Source: Protea cynaroides
Taxonomy: Eukaryota > Streptophyta > Magnoliopsida > Proteales > Proteaceae
DNA length: 64,000 nucleotides
Assembly: GCA_028583415.1 (NCBI GenBank)
Contig: CM053270.1
Span: 57,134,529-57,198,528, forward strand
Direction: 5' to 3'
Below are positions 49,381-61,276 of the stretch, one piece after another. Position numbers and translations under genes: made by a program. Position 1 is the first letter of the stretch. Each line of letters starts with the position of its first letter. The notes beneath the pieces are model-generated. The model was not told the origin of the DNA and made no database searches. It was given only the letters and a program-made list of their open reading frames with translations.

Positions 49381-52300
49381 ATATAAATTTTATCCTCGAA
49401 ATTTGTACATACCTTTCGAGTCTAAAAGGTGAGGATATTGCTTCCGCATAGCGTTTGCTTCTTCCCATGTGATTTCTTCTACATCCTGACTTCTCCAAGT
49501 AACTTTAACATAATAGATGTTGCGAGTGCATAGCCGTTAAACCTTTTGACCAGTAATTTCAAAATGTACTACTTCGAACATCATATCATCAGTCAAACTC
49601 GGTGAATCCGCTGTTAGGACGTGTGTTGGATCTCGGATGTACTTTTTCAGCAATGAGATATGAAATACATCATGCACACTCGACATGGATGGGGGTAGTG
49701 CTAACTGATACGCCACCTTCTCGCATTTAGCTAAAATCTCATATGGCCTGATGTACCTTAGACTTAGCTTTATTTTCTGTCCGAACTGTTTTAAGCCGTG
49801 CATAGGTGATATTTTCAGGAACACTTTGTCACCCACAACGAACTTAAGGTCTCGAAGTCGATTATCTGCATACTGTTTTTGACAATTCTGAACTGTCCTA
49901 ACTCTTTCATTGATTACGTCCATTATTTTGTACGTTTCTTCAACAAACTCGGGGCCTACAATTCTTCGTTATTTTACTTCATTCCAAAACAAAGGCGTTC
50001 AACATACCATATAGTGCTTCGTAGGGTGACATCTGTATGGTAGTTTGATAGCTGTTGTTATATGCGAACTCAATCAATGGTAACCTCTCGTCCCATGATC
50101 CCTTGAAATCAATAACACAAGCTCAGAGCATGTCTTCTAGAATCTGAATGGTATGCTCTGACTGTCCATCGGTCTGAGGGTGAAATACCGTCCTAAACTT
50201 CAATGTTGTTCTCATAGCTTTCTACAATCCTTTCCAAAACTTTGAGGTAAAGCACGGGTCTATGTCAGACATGATGCTTTTAGGTACTCCACGCAATCTA
50301 AAAATGTTATCCACATACAACTTAGCTAACCGTTCCAAGGTATATTGAGGTCGTATGGCAATGAAACGAGCTATCTTGGTAAGTCGATCCACAATTACCC
50401 AAACTGTGTCTATCGATCTAGGAGTCAATGGTAACCCAGTGACGAAGTCCATAGTAATGCAGTCCCATTTCCAGGGTGGTTTAGGTAGCGGTTGTAATAA
50501 GCCTACTGGTCTTTGTCTTTCCGCCTTTACTTGTTGGGAATTTAGGCATTGAGACACATATTGGGCTACATCCATTTTCATTCTCCTCTACCAACATAGT
50601 TTCTTTAAATCATGGTACATCTTCGTACTTCTTGGGTTTATTGAATAGGACGTGGAGTGGGCTTCTCTCATTAGTCTGTTTCTGATATCTATATTCTCAC
50701 TTTCAGGTACACACACTCTTCCTTTGTACCTTAATATCTTTTCAAAATACAAAGTAAAATCAAGAATGATCCTTCCTTTATGTAGATCATCCTGTACTGT
50801 CCTCAAATAGGGATCAGATTTGATTGTTGCTTTCACTTTGTCCAATAAATCGGGTACAATCTTCAGTGCAGTGAAGATATTTGAAAACTTATGAATCAAC
50901 CCTAGGTATATCGAACCTCTTGGTTTATCGACAATGAATTACTCATCACCATAATTAAATAATCTTGCTGCGACCACATGGCAACACTTGAGTTGGCCTC
51001 TTCTTCTGACCTTGTCATTGCCTTTCGGCTTAGTGCATCAGCGACTACGTTAGCCATTCCTGCATGATACTAGGTATCATAATCATAATCCTTTAGTAAC
51101 TCCAGCCATCTTCTCTGTCTCATGTTTAACTCTTTCTGGTTAAAGAGATACGTGAGAGTCTTGTGATCCGACTTGATTTGAAACTTTTCCCCATAAAGGT
51201 AGTGTCTCCATATCTTGACGGCATGTTCCACTATCGCTAACTCCAAGTCATGGGTAGGGTAGTTCTTCTCGTGTGCCTTCAGTTGTCATGAAGCATACAT
51301 AATTACTTGCTCTCCTTGCATGAGAACACATCCCAATCTTAACCCAGAAGCATCGGTATACAAGATAAATGATTCTCCTGGTACTGGTATGGTCAAGATG
51401 GGAGCTGATATTAGTTTTGCCTTCAGTGTTTGAAAACTCTCTTCACATTTATTGGTCCAAACAAACTTTTCTCCTTTCTTCATCAAACTGGTTAGAGATA
51501 CGGCCATTCTGGAGTAGTCCTCCACAAACTGTCTATAGTATCAAGCTAAACCCAAGAAACTTTTAATTTCTGCAACACTCTTAGGTGCCTCCCATTTTAC
51601 AATAGCTTCAATCTTACTAGGATCCACTTTGATTTTTTCTGCAGATACTACATGGCCTAAGAAACCGACTTCATTTAGCCAGAACTCATACTGCTTGAAT
51701 TTGGCATAAAACTTTTCTTTTCTTAGTCTCTGTAAAGCTGCTCTAAGATTTGTTGCATGAGTTGCCTCATCCTTGGATATTATCAATATATCATCTATGA
51801 AAATGATCACCGAAATATCCAACATGTCGTAAAACACTCGATTAATAAGTTCCATAAAAGATGCAGATGTGTTTGTTAATCTGAAAGACATCGCTAGAAA
51901 CTCATAGTGTCCATATCAGGTTCGAAATGTGGTCTTTGGAATGTCACCGTCCTTGATTTTCAACTGATGATACCTAGACCTAAGAACGATCTTAGAAAAC
52001 ACCTTCGCTCCTTGCAATTGATCAAATAAATCATCGATTCAAGGTAGGAGATAACGATTTTTGATCATGAGCTTGTTTAGTTCCCGGTATTATATACATA
52101 ATTTGACACTACCGTCCTTCTTCTTGACAAATAACACTGGCGCTCCCCAAGGTGATATGCTCTGTCGGATAAAACCCTTGTCTAATAGCTCTTGTAGTTG
52201 AACCTTCAATTCCTTTAATTCAGTTGGAGCCGTTAGGTATGGTGCTTTGGATTCAGGTGCTGATACTGGCAATAGGTCGATAACTAACTCTGTCGCTCGA

Positions 52301-52624
52301 TTGGGTGGCAAGCCTGATAAATCTTTACGAAGCACGTCTGGAAATTCCCATACAACTTCTATATCTTCCATTAGTGGTGCTTTCCTTGGTAAGGTCCACG
52401 ACAGACACAAGATGTCCAACTCCACCCTTCTCAAGGCATCTTTTAGCCTTTAGTGTAGAGAGGATGATTTTTCATTTACGAGGGAGTTTGGTCCCTGAAA
52501 AACTGAGTTCTTCACCGTTATGGCCTTTAAATATCAATTTCATTTTCGCACATAATAGGTTTACAGAATGCTGGGCTAACCAATGCATTCCTAAGATGAT
52601 GTCAAAGTCTGTCATCTCGAGTTA
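49381..52624 (-). pseudogene. Chromovirus E1 pol (RT, RNase H, integrase, chromodomain)
   Basis: Minus-strand Ty3/Gypsy pol. Reverse transcriptase with FVKKKDGSVKLCI (about 52090-52130) and the catalytic IIFIDDILIISKD (about 51780-51800); RNase H with ILYTDASGLRLGCVLMQ (about 51340-51370); integrase zinc-binding region (EAHSTSYSI..STKMYHDLK, then CLNSQQVKAE with a Cys changed); catalytic core MDFVTGLPLTPRSIDTVWVI (about 50440-50470); C-terminal KFVVGDKVFLKIS; and a chromodomain (NIYYVKVTWRSQDVEEITWE, about 49450-49530). At least eight stops or frameshifts separate these blocks. The domain order (integrase after RNase H) defines Ty3/Gypsy, and the chromodomain a chromovirus. Confidence 0.92.
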
Positions 52625-54165
52625 GATTAAGGTTGCATCCATATTCTTCTTGCCAATAAGAATTAGACATGGTCCATAACCTTTGTCTAGCTCTACTTCT
52701 AATCCCATAGGTGATTGTACAAGCAATCTACACTCTAAAGATCTGAGGGGTAGACTTAGTTTCTTTCCAAACGACATAGATATAAAAGAATGGGTGGCCC
52801 CAGAGTCAAAGAGTACTCTGGCTGGTTTGTCATTTATAGGTACGATACCTGTGACTACATTAAGTGATGCAGTAGCATCTTCACTAGTCACCGCATAAAA
52901 CCTACCCTGTTGCAACTGCTTTATTGGCTTAGGGCAATCCCTGGAATAATGCCAGACTTGCTCGCAGTTGAAGCATTTAACCCCCACATTTCCTTGCTTT
53001 AGTTGAGGTTGAACTGTTGGAGTAGTCTTGGTTGCATCATTAAAGCCTTGACTATGAATGAATTTAATTGTCCTTGAGTTCCCTCCATTGAATGTATTCC
53101 CGTTCGGTCTCTTAATACCCCTGTTTTGAGCAAAGTAACTCTCCCTCTAACTCGATTCCAGTACTTGAGAAATCTATATATCTTCATTATAAATCTTCTT
53201 TTCCAGTCCCAAATGTGCTCTCGGATGCTTCCCTTAAGTCTTAGGATGAACCTTCGGATTTTGGTATCTTCTTCCTGCATGCTAGAAGGAGCAAAGAAGA
53301 ACAGCTCTTCATAACGCTACTGGTAAGCATCTACAGTCATCTGTCCTTGATATAGACTCAAAAACTCCTTCTCCACCATGTCTCTAAAGCTCCTGGGGAA
53401 ATACTTCTCGAAGAAAGCCTCTTTGAAGATAGCCCAGGTCAGTTGAGTGTGCTTCGTCAACAGCCCAGTGGATTTCCACCAGTAATGTGCATCTCCTTTC
53501 AGCATAAATGTGGCATATAATACTTTCTTTTCTTCATTGGTGGTCATCATCATAAAGTTTCTTTCCATCTCGTCGATCTAGTGAGCTGGGCATAGAGGAT
53601 TTGATGACTTGCCCGTGAACTCCTTCGGTTTCATCTTCAGAAAGCGTTCGATTATCCTAGAGTGGTCCAGTTGATTCTGTGCATAAGCCCCATACATGGG
53701 CTGTTGGTGATAGTTACCTTGGTTATATCCACCTTGCGGTGCCTCAAGATTCTGTACTTGAGCTTGTATTATTGGTGTTTGAGGTGCTTGGGGTACCGTA
53801 TTGTTCATAGCAGAAGCTTAGGGCAAAGTATTGCTACCCTCGAGTATGGTACTAGGTTGCCTAACAGGTATAGGTGTTGTGTTTGCAGCTAGGGGAATAA
53901 TTCCCATAGCAGCTTGCATATTCACTTGAATTTGCTATAATTGTTGCACCTGCTGTGCAAAGTTCATAACAACTGTAGCCAAATCCGTAGGTGGGGCTGG
54001 CAAATTTATTGGGTTGGCCTGATTGTTGACTCCTGGAGGTGCTACGTTCTAGTTCTCCAGGTTTTCCTCTTGTTCCTCAGGGTTTTCATTGGCATTTACC
54101 TCCACAATTGGTGGTGGAGGTGGGCTTGGGTTTCGTCCTCTTCAGTTTACTCTACGCCGAGCCAT
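52625..54165 (-). pseudogene. Chromovirus E1 gag and protease
   Basis: Gag starts MARRRVN at 54165 with a stop after seven codons, parallel to MSGRRVTKQSRN in E2. A Pro/Gln-rich N-terminus is followed by a retrotransposon Gag domain (IDEMERNFMMMTTNEEKKVL, YATFMLKGDAHYWWKS, AFFEKYFPRSFRDMVEKEFL) and a zinc knuckle CFNCEQVWHYSRDC (Gly to Trp) at about 52930-52975. The protease has an intact VLFDSGATHSF (about 52785-52817). Frames are broken by point stops (near 53577, 53316 and 53140). Confidence 0.9.
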
Positions 54166-54194
54166 TTCCTACTTCCGACTGTGCTAGTGTCGAT

Positions 54195-54548
54195 CTCTTT
54201 TAACTGTCAGGAGTTGGCTGATCTCTTGGGCATTTCAAATGACGGTCTCTTAGTCTATTGCGCACCAAAGGAGCCCCAGTTGATATCAGTGGTGATGTGC
54301 GCATAGGTGTGTAATCAGCTTCTTAGGGATGACCGGTGGTAGATGAAGGCAGTCAATCTCCGTCTAGAGCCTTGGGTGTATTGCAAGATTATTCAGCACA
54401 ACCTAATTCCCTAGAGTGGTCACTATGAGAAGGTTTTGTAGCTGACCCAGTATCTTCTTTACTATATCTGCACTAGGCAGTCCATCTGCCTTTTGTACAT
54501 CATTATCAAGACTATGCACCATGCCACGACACATGGTCTAAGGGGTAA
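54195..54548 (+). pseudogene. Transposase_32-like (putative plant transposon protein) C-terminal relic
   Basis: Plus-strand stretch homologous to 63780-64000. CTGATCTCTTGGGCATT matches CCGATCTGCTGGGCATT, and the frame reads NQLLRDDRW, RLEPWVYCKIIQHNLIP and SGHYEKVL, parallel to NQLLRPDRW, RPAPRVFCKIIQHNLIPQ in the copy near the window end. Stops interrupt it. It begins 30 bp from the E1 gag start on the other strand, so the ORF's N-terminal part and the spacer are deleted here. It ends just before the LTR at 54549. The family match (PF20167) is from memory of its pattern and needs a profile search. Confidence 0.7.
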
Positions 54549-55410
54549 TTTAAGACCCGTACTCCACTAATCCGGTTTAACTCTATCATGCCAGGCCTTC
54601 CCATCATTCCTGGACCAAGTGGACTGAGCGTATGAAGATGGATCACAAATCAGGTATAAAAATTAACTCAACACCCAAAACTGTATGCATATGGTCGGAT
54701 ACCTGGGTAGGTATGGTTGACCATATGGTACCCAGGTATCCGACCATTTGGTAAGAATGAAGATCACTAATCTAGGACCCCATGGTCGATGATTTTGACC
54801 CTAGGATCGACGGGTTCTGCTACTGTAGCCATCGACCATAAGACCTCAGGTCAGACTCCGAGTTTTAGAAACTTTCCTAAATTAAGGGATTTCTTTCCTA
54901 ATTGAAAGAGGACTCTATATGGAGAGTTTTTCTTCTATATAAAGGACGTCCCTCGGTCCTTTTTCACTCTTTTAGAACATTAGTAAACCCTAGAGAGAGA
55001 GAAGGGAAGAGAAGGAAGAGAAGGAGAAGAAGAAAAGGCTAAGGGGAGGATCTTGTTGAGAAGAGATTGGCTCTCTATCATAGGCAAAGGTATGAACCCA
55101 ATTCCTAGAGATGTAAACTCTATGGAATAAGACTTCTATAGAAGATAGGCAATATTAACCTATTATGATCCATGTGATTTCCTTGAGAAAATCCCAAGGA
55201 GAACCATGAGGAGTGAGTTTGATGATTAGGGTTGATAAGAAACTACTAATGATGGCCATAGGATGACCTTAGAATAAATTCGATTGAAGATCAGAGGACT
55301 TGACCAAGGAAGAACTCGAATTGAATGTAGTCTGTGACCAAAAATCCCAAGGTCGCAGCTACGGTCGACCATAGCATGACCAACCTGATCAGAGGATCGG
55401 CCATAGACTT
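54549..55410 (+). mobile_element. Chromovirus-family LTR in opposite orientation, truncated
   Basis: Starts TTTAAGACCCGTACTCC (consensus TGTAAGACCC) on the plus strand. It continues with GGACCAAGTGGACTGAG, a TATA box TATATAAAGGACG (about 54932-54948) and the AGAGAGAGAAGGGAAGAG leader seen in the minus-strand LTRs. It is therefore inverted relative to E1 and E2. A purine-rich AAGGGGTAAT precedes it, which would be its polypurine tract. At 55410 it is cut by the E2 LTR. GGTCG-type clusters lie at 54690-54840 and 55350-55400. Confidence 0.82.
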
Positions 55411-57716
55411 TGTCACACCCCAATTCCACACTATTCAGAATGGTGTGATGAACCACTACCAAACCAACGGTTCAACCAGGATCTCGAGTAGGCTATATCC
55501 GTGTTATCTAAACTCCCATACATCCATAATCATAATCAGAGTAAATACACAATAGCGGAAGTCTTATAGTAAAATGAACTGAGAATCTACTGTGATATTA
55601 ATAATTAAATAGCAAATTATTCTGTATCAACTGAGACATAAGTAAATATCAAATACAAGTCTTTAATAAATCCAAATAAAGAAAACTAGAAAATATCTAA
55701 TCGAATACACATGAGTTGCACTCGCAAGAGGAGTCATGTGTATCTACTTCAGCTTCATCCTCCATTGCCTCTACGTTCCCGTACACCGGAGCGTTCACAT
55801 AGTCTTCAGCTGTGAAACCTACATCATCAACTAAAATATTCGACGTCGAGGGGGTGAGCACACATCACGGCTCAGTGAATAAACAAAACAATGCAAAATT
55901 ACATATGCATGCAATCAATTCATATCTTTGGTCTGGTTTAAAGTTTGCAGTATGCAATAGAAAGGTTTAGGGAGTCAAAGGTCGAGTTTATTGACCCCGC
56001 CTCTATACACAAGTGTGTGACACCGCCCGAAGGTAACGTTTATCGTCGACTCACAAGCACCCAATCATAAACATTATATAACAAATGTTAACGTTTATTG
56101 CTATATAGTGCTATACCAACACGTAAGCCCCTGTTGGCGAGGGCTGCAAACTAGGCTCGCAACTAACCAATCCTAATGCCAAACAGTGTATCCAAGGCCT
56201 CACCCTGGCATCCCTCAGAATGTCCATAGAGATAGAGCTAAGGCCCCCCGGTAGAGTCAGAAACTACAAGAACCGAGACCACCTCCCCTGATACTCTACG
56301 ACATAATAGTTCTGCTAAAGTAATGGCGATAGGACGATGCTAATGCACAAGACTTGAGTTAGAGATAGAGCTAAAGTGCTGAGACCCGCCAAAGGTTAAC
56401 GTTTATTGACGTTCTCATCACACCTCCCCTGATACTCGCTCGCATCAAGTACACCAACCACACACATACAATCACATGCTTATTCCTATCATCATCATCA
56501 TCATCATGTTATAAATAATAAAATAAATATGCATGAACAAATAATAGAATTATTGGATGACATGTTGTATGCACATTACAAACATCTTCGCATAGAATCA
56601 AGCATGGCATTGGACTCAAGGAAATAGAAAACAGTTTGTTATTAACAAATTAGTTTAGAGTTCTGTTTCCTCACCTTAGCTTGCTAATAGATACTTTTCC
56701 AAGCTTTAGAATCACCTTTATATTGTTATTATATTGCTAGAAGACCTAACAAAGTCGATAGAATTTAATTAGAATTTATTCTGAATTTAAAAACCATTCT
56801 GTTAACTGAGGGTCGGAGGTAGGGTCGGAGTCATGATCGACCCTGGGTGCGACCCTCCCCAAACTCTGAACTTCCTGAACACTGAGGGTCGATAGTTTGG
56901 ATCACCTAGGGTCGGACGGTCATCGACCCTTGGTGCGACCCTCGGTGTACTTTGGTCGATTTCCCTCTTTTAGTCCATTCTTCGTGCTTGGGATCCTATG
57001 GCTTTCTCCTACATTCCATTCTACATTCATTCCATGGTCTGAAACCATGAATCATCCACCTAAAATAGCTTTCATACATTCTCCTATGGTTTCCCATGAA
57101 AACCTAACCATGGGTTGATGGTTTGGGTTTCTCCGAGATCACAATCTCATCAATATCTAACCTAAGGTCTGTAGAAACTCATGGAATTAGTATCCATACC
57201 TGAGAAGAATACTCATTCTCTGCAACTCTTCTCTTTTGGCTAAATTCTCTTCCTTGCTTCTCTTCTTCCTCTTTTCCTTCTCTTCTCTTTCTATCAATTC
57301 AATTAGGGTTGTGAAAGGAGTGAAAGAGGCTTAGGGACGTCCTTTAAGTAGAGTAGAAACATCCTAATATAAGTCCCTTTGAGATTAGGAAAGAATCCAA
57401 ATCGAAAATTAGAAAATTTCCTAATTTCCGTTTCGGAGGCAACTGAGGGTCGATGGGAGGGACGATGATCCCGTTGACCCTAGGTTTCTAATGAGTCTGA
57501 CCCTCCCTTCAAAACTGAGGGTCTGACTTTCTGTTTTGGGGGGATCCGACCCTACTTGGCTGGGTATGCGACCCTCCCCTTAAATTAAGTGTTTTTGGGT
57601 CGATTTGATACTTGGGATCTCGATCTCCTTCACGCCCTTGGTCCATTTGACTCGACCATGATAGGTAAACCTGGTTCAAGGTGGTAAGACCGGGTTAGAT
57701 TGACATGGGTCTTACA
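55411..57716 (-). mobile_element. Chromovirus E2, 3' LTR
   Basis: Plus-strand ends TGTCACACCCC and GGTCTTACA (2306 bp). In element sense it starts TGTAAGACCC after a polypurine tract TAGGGGGGAGT (57717-57727). It has GAGGGTCG/CGACCCTC clusters at about 56815-56960 and 57440-57600. It inserted into the plus-oriented LTR at 55410, so E2 is younger than that LTR; a matching GACTT duplication would be expected at its other end. Confidence 0.9.
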
Positions 57717-60312
57717 ACTCCCCCCTACTTATAAAAATTTTGTCCTCGAAATTGTACGTACCTTCTGAATCAAATAAGTGAGGGTATTGCTTTCGCATAG
57801 CATTTTCTTCTTCCCATGTAATTTCTTCCATATCTCTACTTTTCCATGTGACCTTAACATAATAGATATCTCGGTTGCATAGACGTTGAACCTTTCGGCT
57901 GGTGATTTCTGTTGGTGTTACTTTGAATGTCAAATCATCAGTCAAATCCGGTAAATCTACTGTCAACACGTGCGTTGGATCCTTGACATACTTCTTCAAT
58001 AGGGAAATGTAAAATATGTCATGCACACTTGACATAGATGGTGGTAGTGCTAACTGATAAGCCACTTTACCACGGTTAGCTAGAATTTCATACGAACCGA
58101 CATATCTTGGACTTAGCTTCCCTTTCTGTCCGAACCTTTTCAATCCTTGCATAGACGATACTTTCAATAATACTTTATCACCCACGACGAACTCCAGAGC
58201 TCTGCGTCGAGTATCTGCATATTTCTTCTGACGGTTCTGAGCTGTTCTTACTCTTTCCTTGATAATGGACCACTCAGCAAGTCTCTTCAACAAATTCTGG
58301 CCCAACAATACTACGTTCTCCAACTTCATTCCAAAACAAAGGAGTTCGACACTTCCTGCCATACAGTGCTTCATAAGGTGACATTTGTATAGTAGCCTGA
58401 TAGCTATTGTTATAAGCGAACTCGATCAATGGTAACTTTTCATCCCATGATCCTTTGAAATCAATTACACATGCTCGTAGCATATCTTCTAGAATCTGAA
58501 TTGTACGCTCTGACTATCCGTCTGTCTGTGGGTGGAATGCAGTACTGAACTTCAACGCTGTACCCATAGCCTTTTGCAATCCTTCCCAAAACTTGGAAGT
58601 AAATCGTGGATCTCTATCAGACACAATGCTTTCTAGAACACCATGTAACCGAACAATATTATTCACATACAGTTTTGCTAACCTTTCCAGGGTATACTGA
58701 GGTCGTATAGGTATGAAGCGAGCTGTTTTAGTCAGACGGTCCACAATCACCCAAACTGCGTCAACTACTCGAAGAGTCAGTGGTAGTCCCATGACGAAGT
58801 CCATAGTGATGCAGTCCCATTTCCATGCTGGTTCCGGTAATGGCTGTAACAGTCCTGCGGGTCTTTGTCATTCAGCTTTTACTTTCTGACAATTTAGGCA
58901 TTGAGACACGAACTTGGCTACATCTACTTTCATTCCACTCCACCAATATAGTTTCTTTAGGTCATGATACATTTTTGTACTTCCAGGATGTATCGAATAG
59001 ATGGTGCTATGGGCTTCTTTCATCAGTCGGTGTCTAATGTCCATACTTTTTGTTTCAGGTACACATATTCTTCCTTTGTATTTCAGTACTCTCTCTTCAT
59101 CCAAGGTGAACTCAGGATTAGTCCTACCTTTCTCGATATCTTCTTGTACTGTTCTCAGATAAGGATCTGATTTGATAGCTGTCTTCACTTCATCCATTAT
59201 GTCTGGTATAATCTTCAATGCAGCGAACATGTTCGAAAACTGATGAACAAACCCTTGGTTGGCTGACTCATCCATTGCGTCTATCACATACAGCTCATTG
59301 CCGTGATTGAATACCATTCCGGTAGTACACATTGCTGCAGTTGTGCTAACCTCTCCTTGTGATTTTATCATTGCCTTTCTGCTTAACGCATCCGCTACTA
59401 CGTTCGGTTTTCCCGGATGATACTGGATATCACAATCATAGTCTTTCAATAGTTCCAGCCATCTTCTTTGTCTCATATTCAACTCCTTCTGATTAAATAA
59501 ATAAGTAAGACTTTTATGGTCCGACTTAATCTGAAATTTCTCTCCGTATAGATAATGTCTCCATATCTTGACAGCATGTACTACTGCCACTAACTCCAAA
59601 TCATGGGTGGGGTAATTTTTCTCATGCATCTTCAATTGTCTCGAGGTGTAAGAAATTACTTGCTCTCCTTGCATAAGCACACATCCTATTCCCAGTCCCG
59701 ACGCATCAGTATATAAAGTAAATGTCTGTCCTAGAACGGGAATAGTCAAAATCGGAGCGGATATCAATCTGGTCTTCAATGTTTGGAAGCTCTTCTCACA
59801 TTTATCCGTCCACACAAACTTTTCACCTTTCTTAGTCAGACTAGTAAGAGGTACGGCAATCCGGGAATAGTCTTCTATGAATCTCCGATAATAACCAGCT
59901 AGACCCAGAAAACTTCTAATTTCTAAAACACTCTTTGGTACTTCCCACTTTACAATAGCCTCGATCTTACTGGGGTCCACTTTGATTCCTTCAGTGGATA
60001 CTACATGGCCTAAGAAGGCGACTTCACTTAGCCAAAACTCACACTTTGAAAATTTGGCATATAGCTTCTCTTTCCTTAAACGCTTTAGGGCGGCGTTTAG
60101 GTTCTTGATATGAGTTTATTTGTCCTTGGAGTATACCAATATATCATCAATAAACACTATAACCGACGTATCCAACATATCATGGAAAACCCGGTTCATT
60201 AGTTCCATAAAAGTTGCTGGTACATTTGTTAATCCAAAAGACATGACCAAGAACTCATAATGTTCCTATCTGATCCTGAAAGCTGTCTTCGGAATGTCAC
60301 CCTATTTAATCT
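57712..60312 (-). pseudogene. Chromovirus E2 pol, RT to chromodomain
   Basis: Minus strand. Reverse transcriptase palm with VFIDDILVYSKD-type motif (about 60135-60160); a long clean frame 58868-59980 with the connection and RNase H (GYYRRFIEDYSRIAVPLTSL, FTLYTDASGLGIGCVLMQG, HPGKPNVVADALSRK) and the integrase zinc-binding region (H..H...CLNCQKVKAE, intact). The integrase core is MDFVMGLPLTLRVVDAVWVI, VSDRDPRFTSKFWEGL and, beyond a stop, SYQATIQMSPYEALYGRKCR. The C-terminus has LEFVVGDKVLLKVS and the chromodomain RDIYYVKVTWKSRDMEEITW, ending at a stop at 57712, next to the polypurine tract. E2 has fewer lesions than E1. Confidence 0.94.
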
Positions 60313-61276
60313 TCAACTGATGATAGCCTGATCGAAGGTCAATCTTAGAAAATACCTTTGCTCCTTGCAGCTGATCGAACAAGTCATCGATCCAGGTAGT
60401 GGATATCGATTCTTGATTGTCAGTTTATTCAACTCCCAATAGTTAATGCATAATCGAACGCTACCGTCCTTCTTCTTCACGAATAACACTGGCACTTCCC
60501 ATGGTGATATACTGGGTCGAACATAACCCTTGTCCAGCAGTTCCTGTAGTTGCACTTTCAGTTCCTTCAGTTCAGTAGGAGCCATTCTGTAAGGTGCTTT
60601 TGATACTGGTGCGGCTCCAGGTACATGGTCTATCACAAACTCTATGGCTCGGTCGGGTGGTAATCCTGGTAGTTCCTTCGGAAATACATCGGGATAGTCC
60701 TGCATGACTTCAATATCTTCCATTTGTGGTGCCTCCTTGGTTAGGTAGACCACTGATACTAGATACCCGACTGCCCCCTTCTCAAGGCACTTCTTAGCCT
60801 TTAGTGCTGAGAGTATGAGCTTGCGTCTACGGGGAAGTTTGGTTCTCGAAAAACTAAATTTTGCTCCTTCTTTGTCTTTAAATGTTAGCTTCTTTTCGGC
60901 GCATAATAGGTTTGCAGAATGCTGAGCTAACCAGTCCACTCCCAAGATGACGTCAAAGTCTGCCATCTCAAGTTGTATCAAGGTTGCATCTAAGGTTTTC
61001 TTGCCAATGAGAACTGGACAAGGTCCATAGCCTTTCTCTAATTCCACTTCTAACCCCATCGGTGACCGTACAAGTAATTTGTAGTCTAATGTTTTGATGG
61101 GTAAGTTTATCTTCTTTCCGAATGACACAAATATAAATGAATGAGTAGCTCCTTAATCAAAGAGTACTCTGGCAGGTACGCCATTTATAGGTACGATACC
61201 TGTGATTTATTTTACTTAGTCTACATGCTCATACAATGTAATTACAACTTTAAAAAGTTTCACTCATATCTGTGAC
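60313..61276 (-). pseudogene. Chromovirus E2 protease and start of RT
   Basis: The protease active site reads VLFD-stop-GATH: a TAA at 61153-61155 replaces the Ser/Thr of D(S/T)GA, directly in the catalytic motif (E1 has DSGATHSF). Then a 271-codon open frame (60313-61128) holds the rest of protease (MADFDVILGVDWLAQHSANL), the linker, and the RT start (GLPPDRAIEFVIDHVPGAAP, LLDKGYVRPSISPWEVPVLF, VKKKDGSVRLCINYWELNKL). A 70-bp insertion with CTGTGA at both ends (61200-61275) separates it from Gag. Confidence 0.92.

Noticed and set aside
50355..52898. Plus-strand ORFs within E1
   Set aside because: Antisense shadows of the integrase, reverse transcriptase and protease frames.
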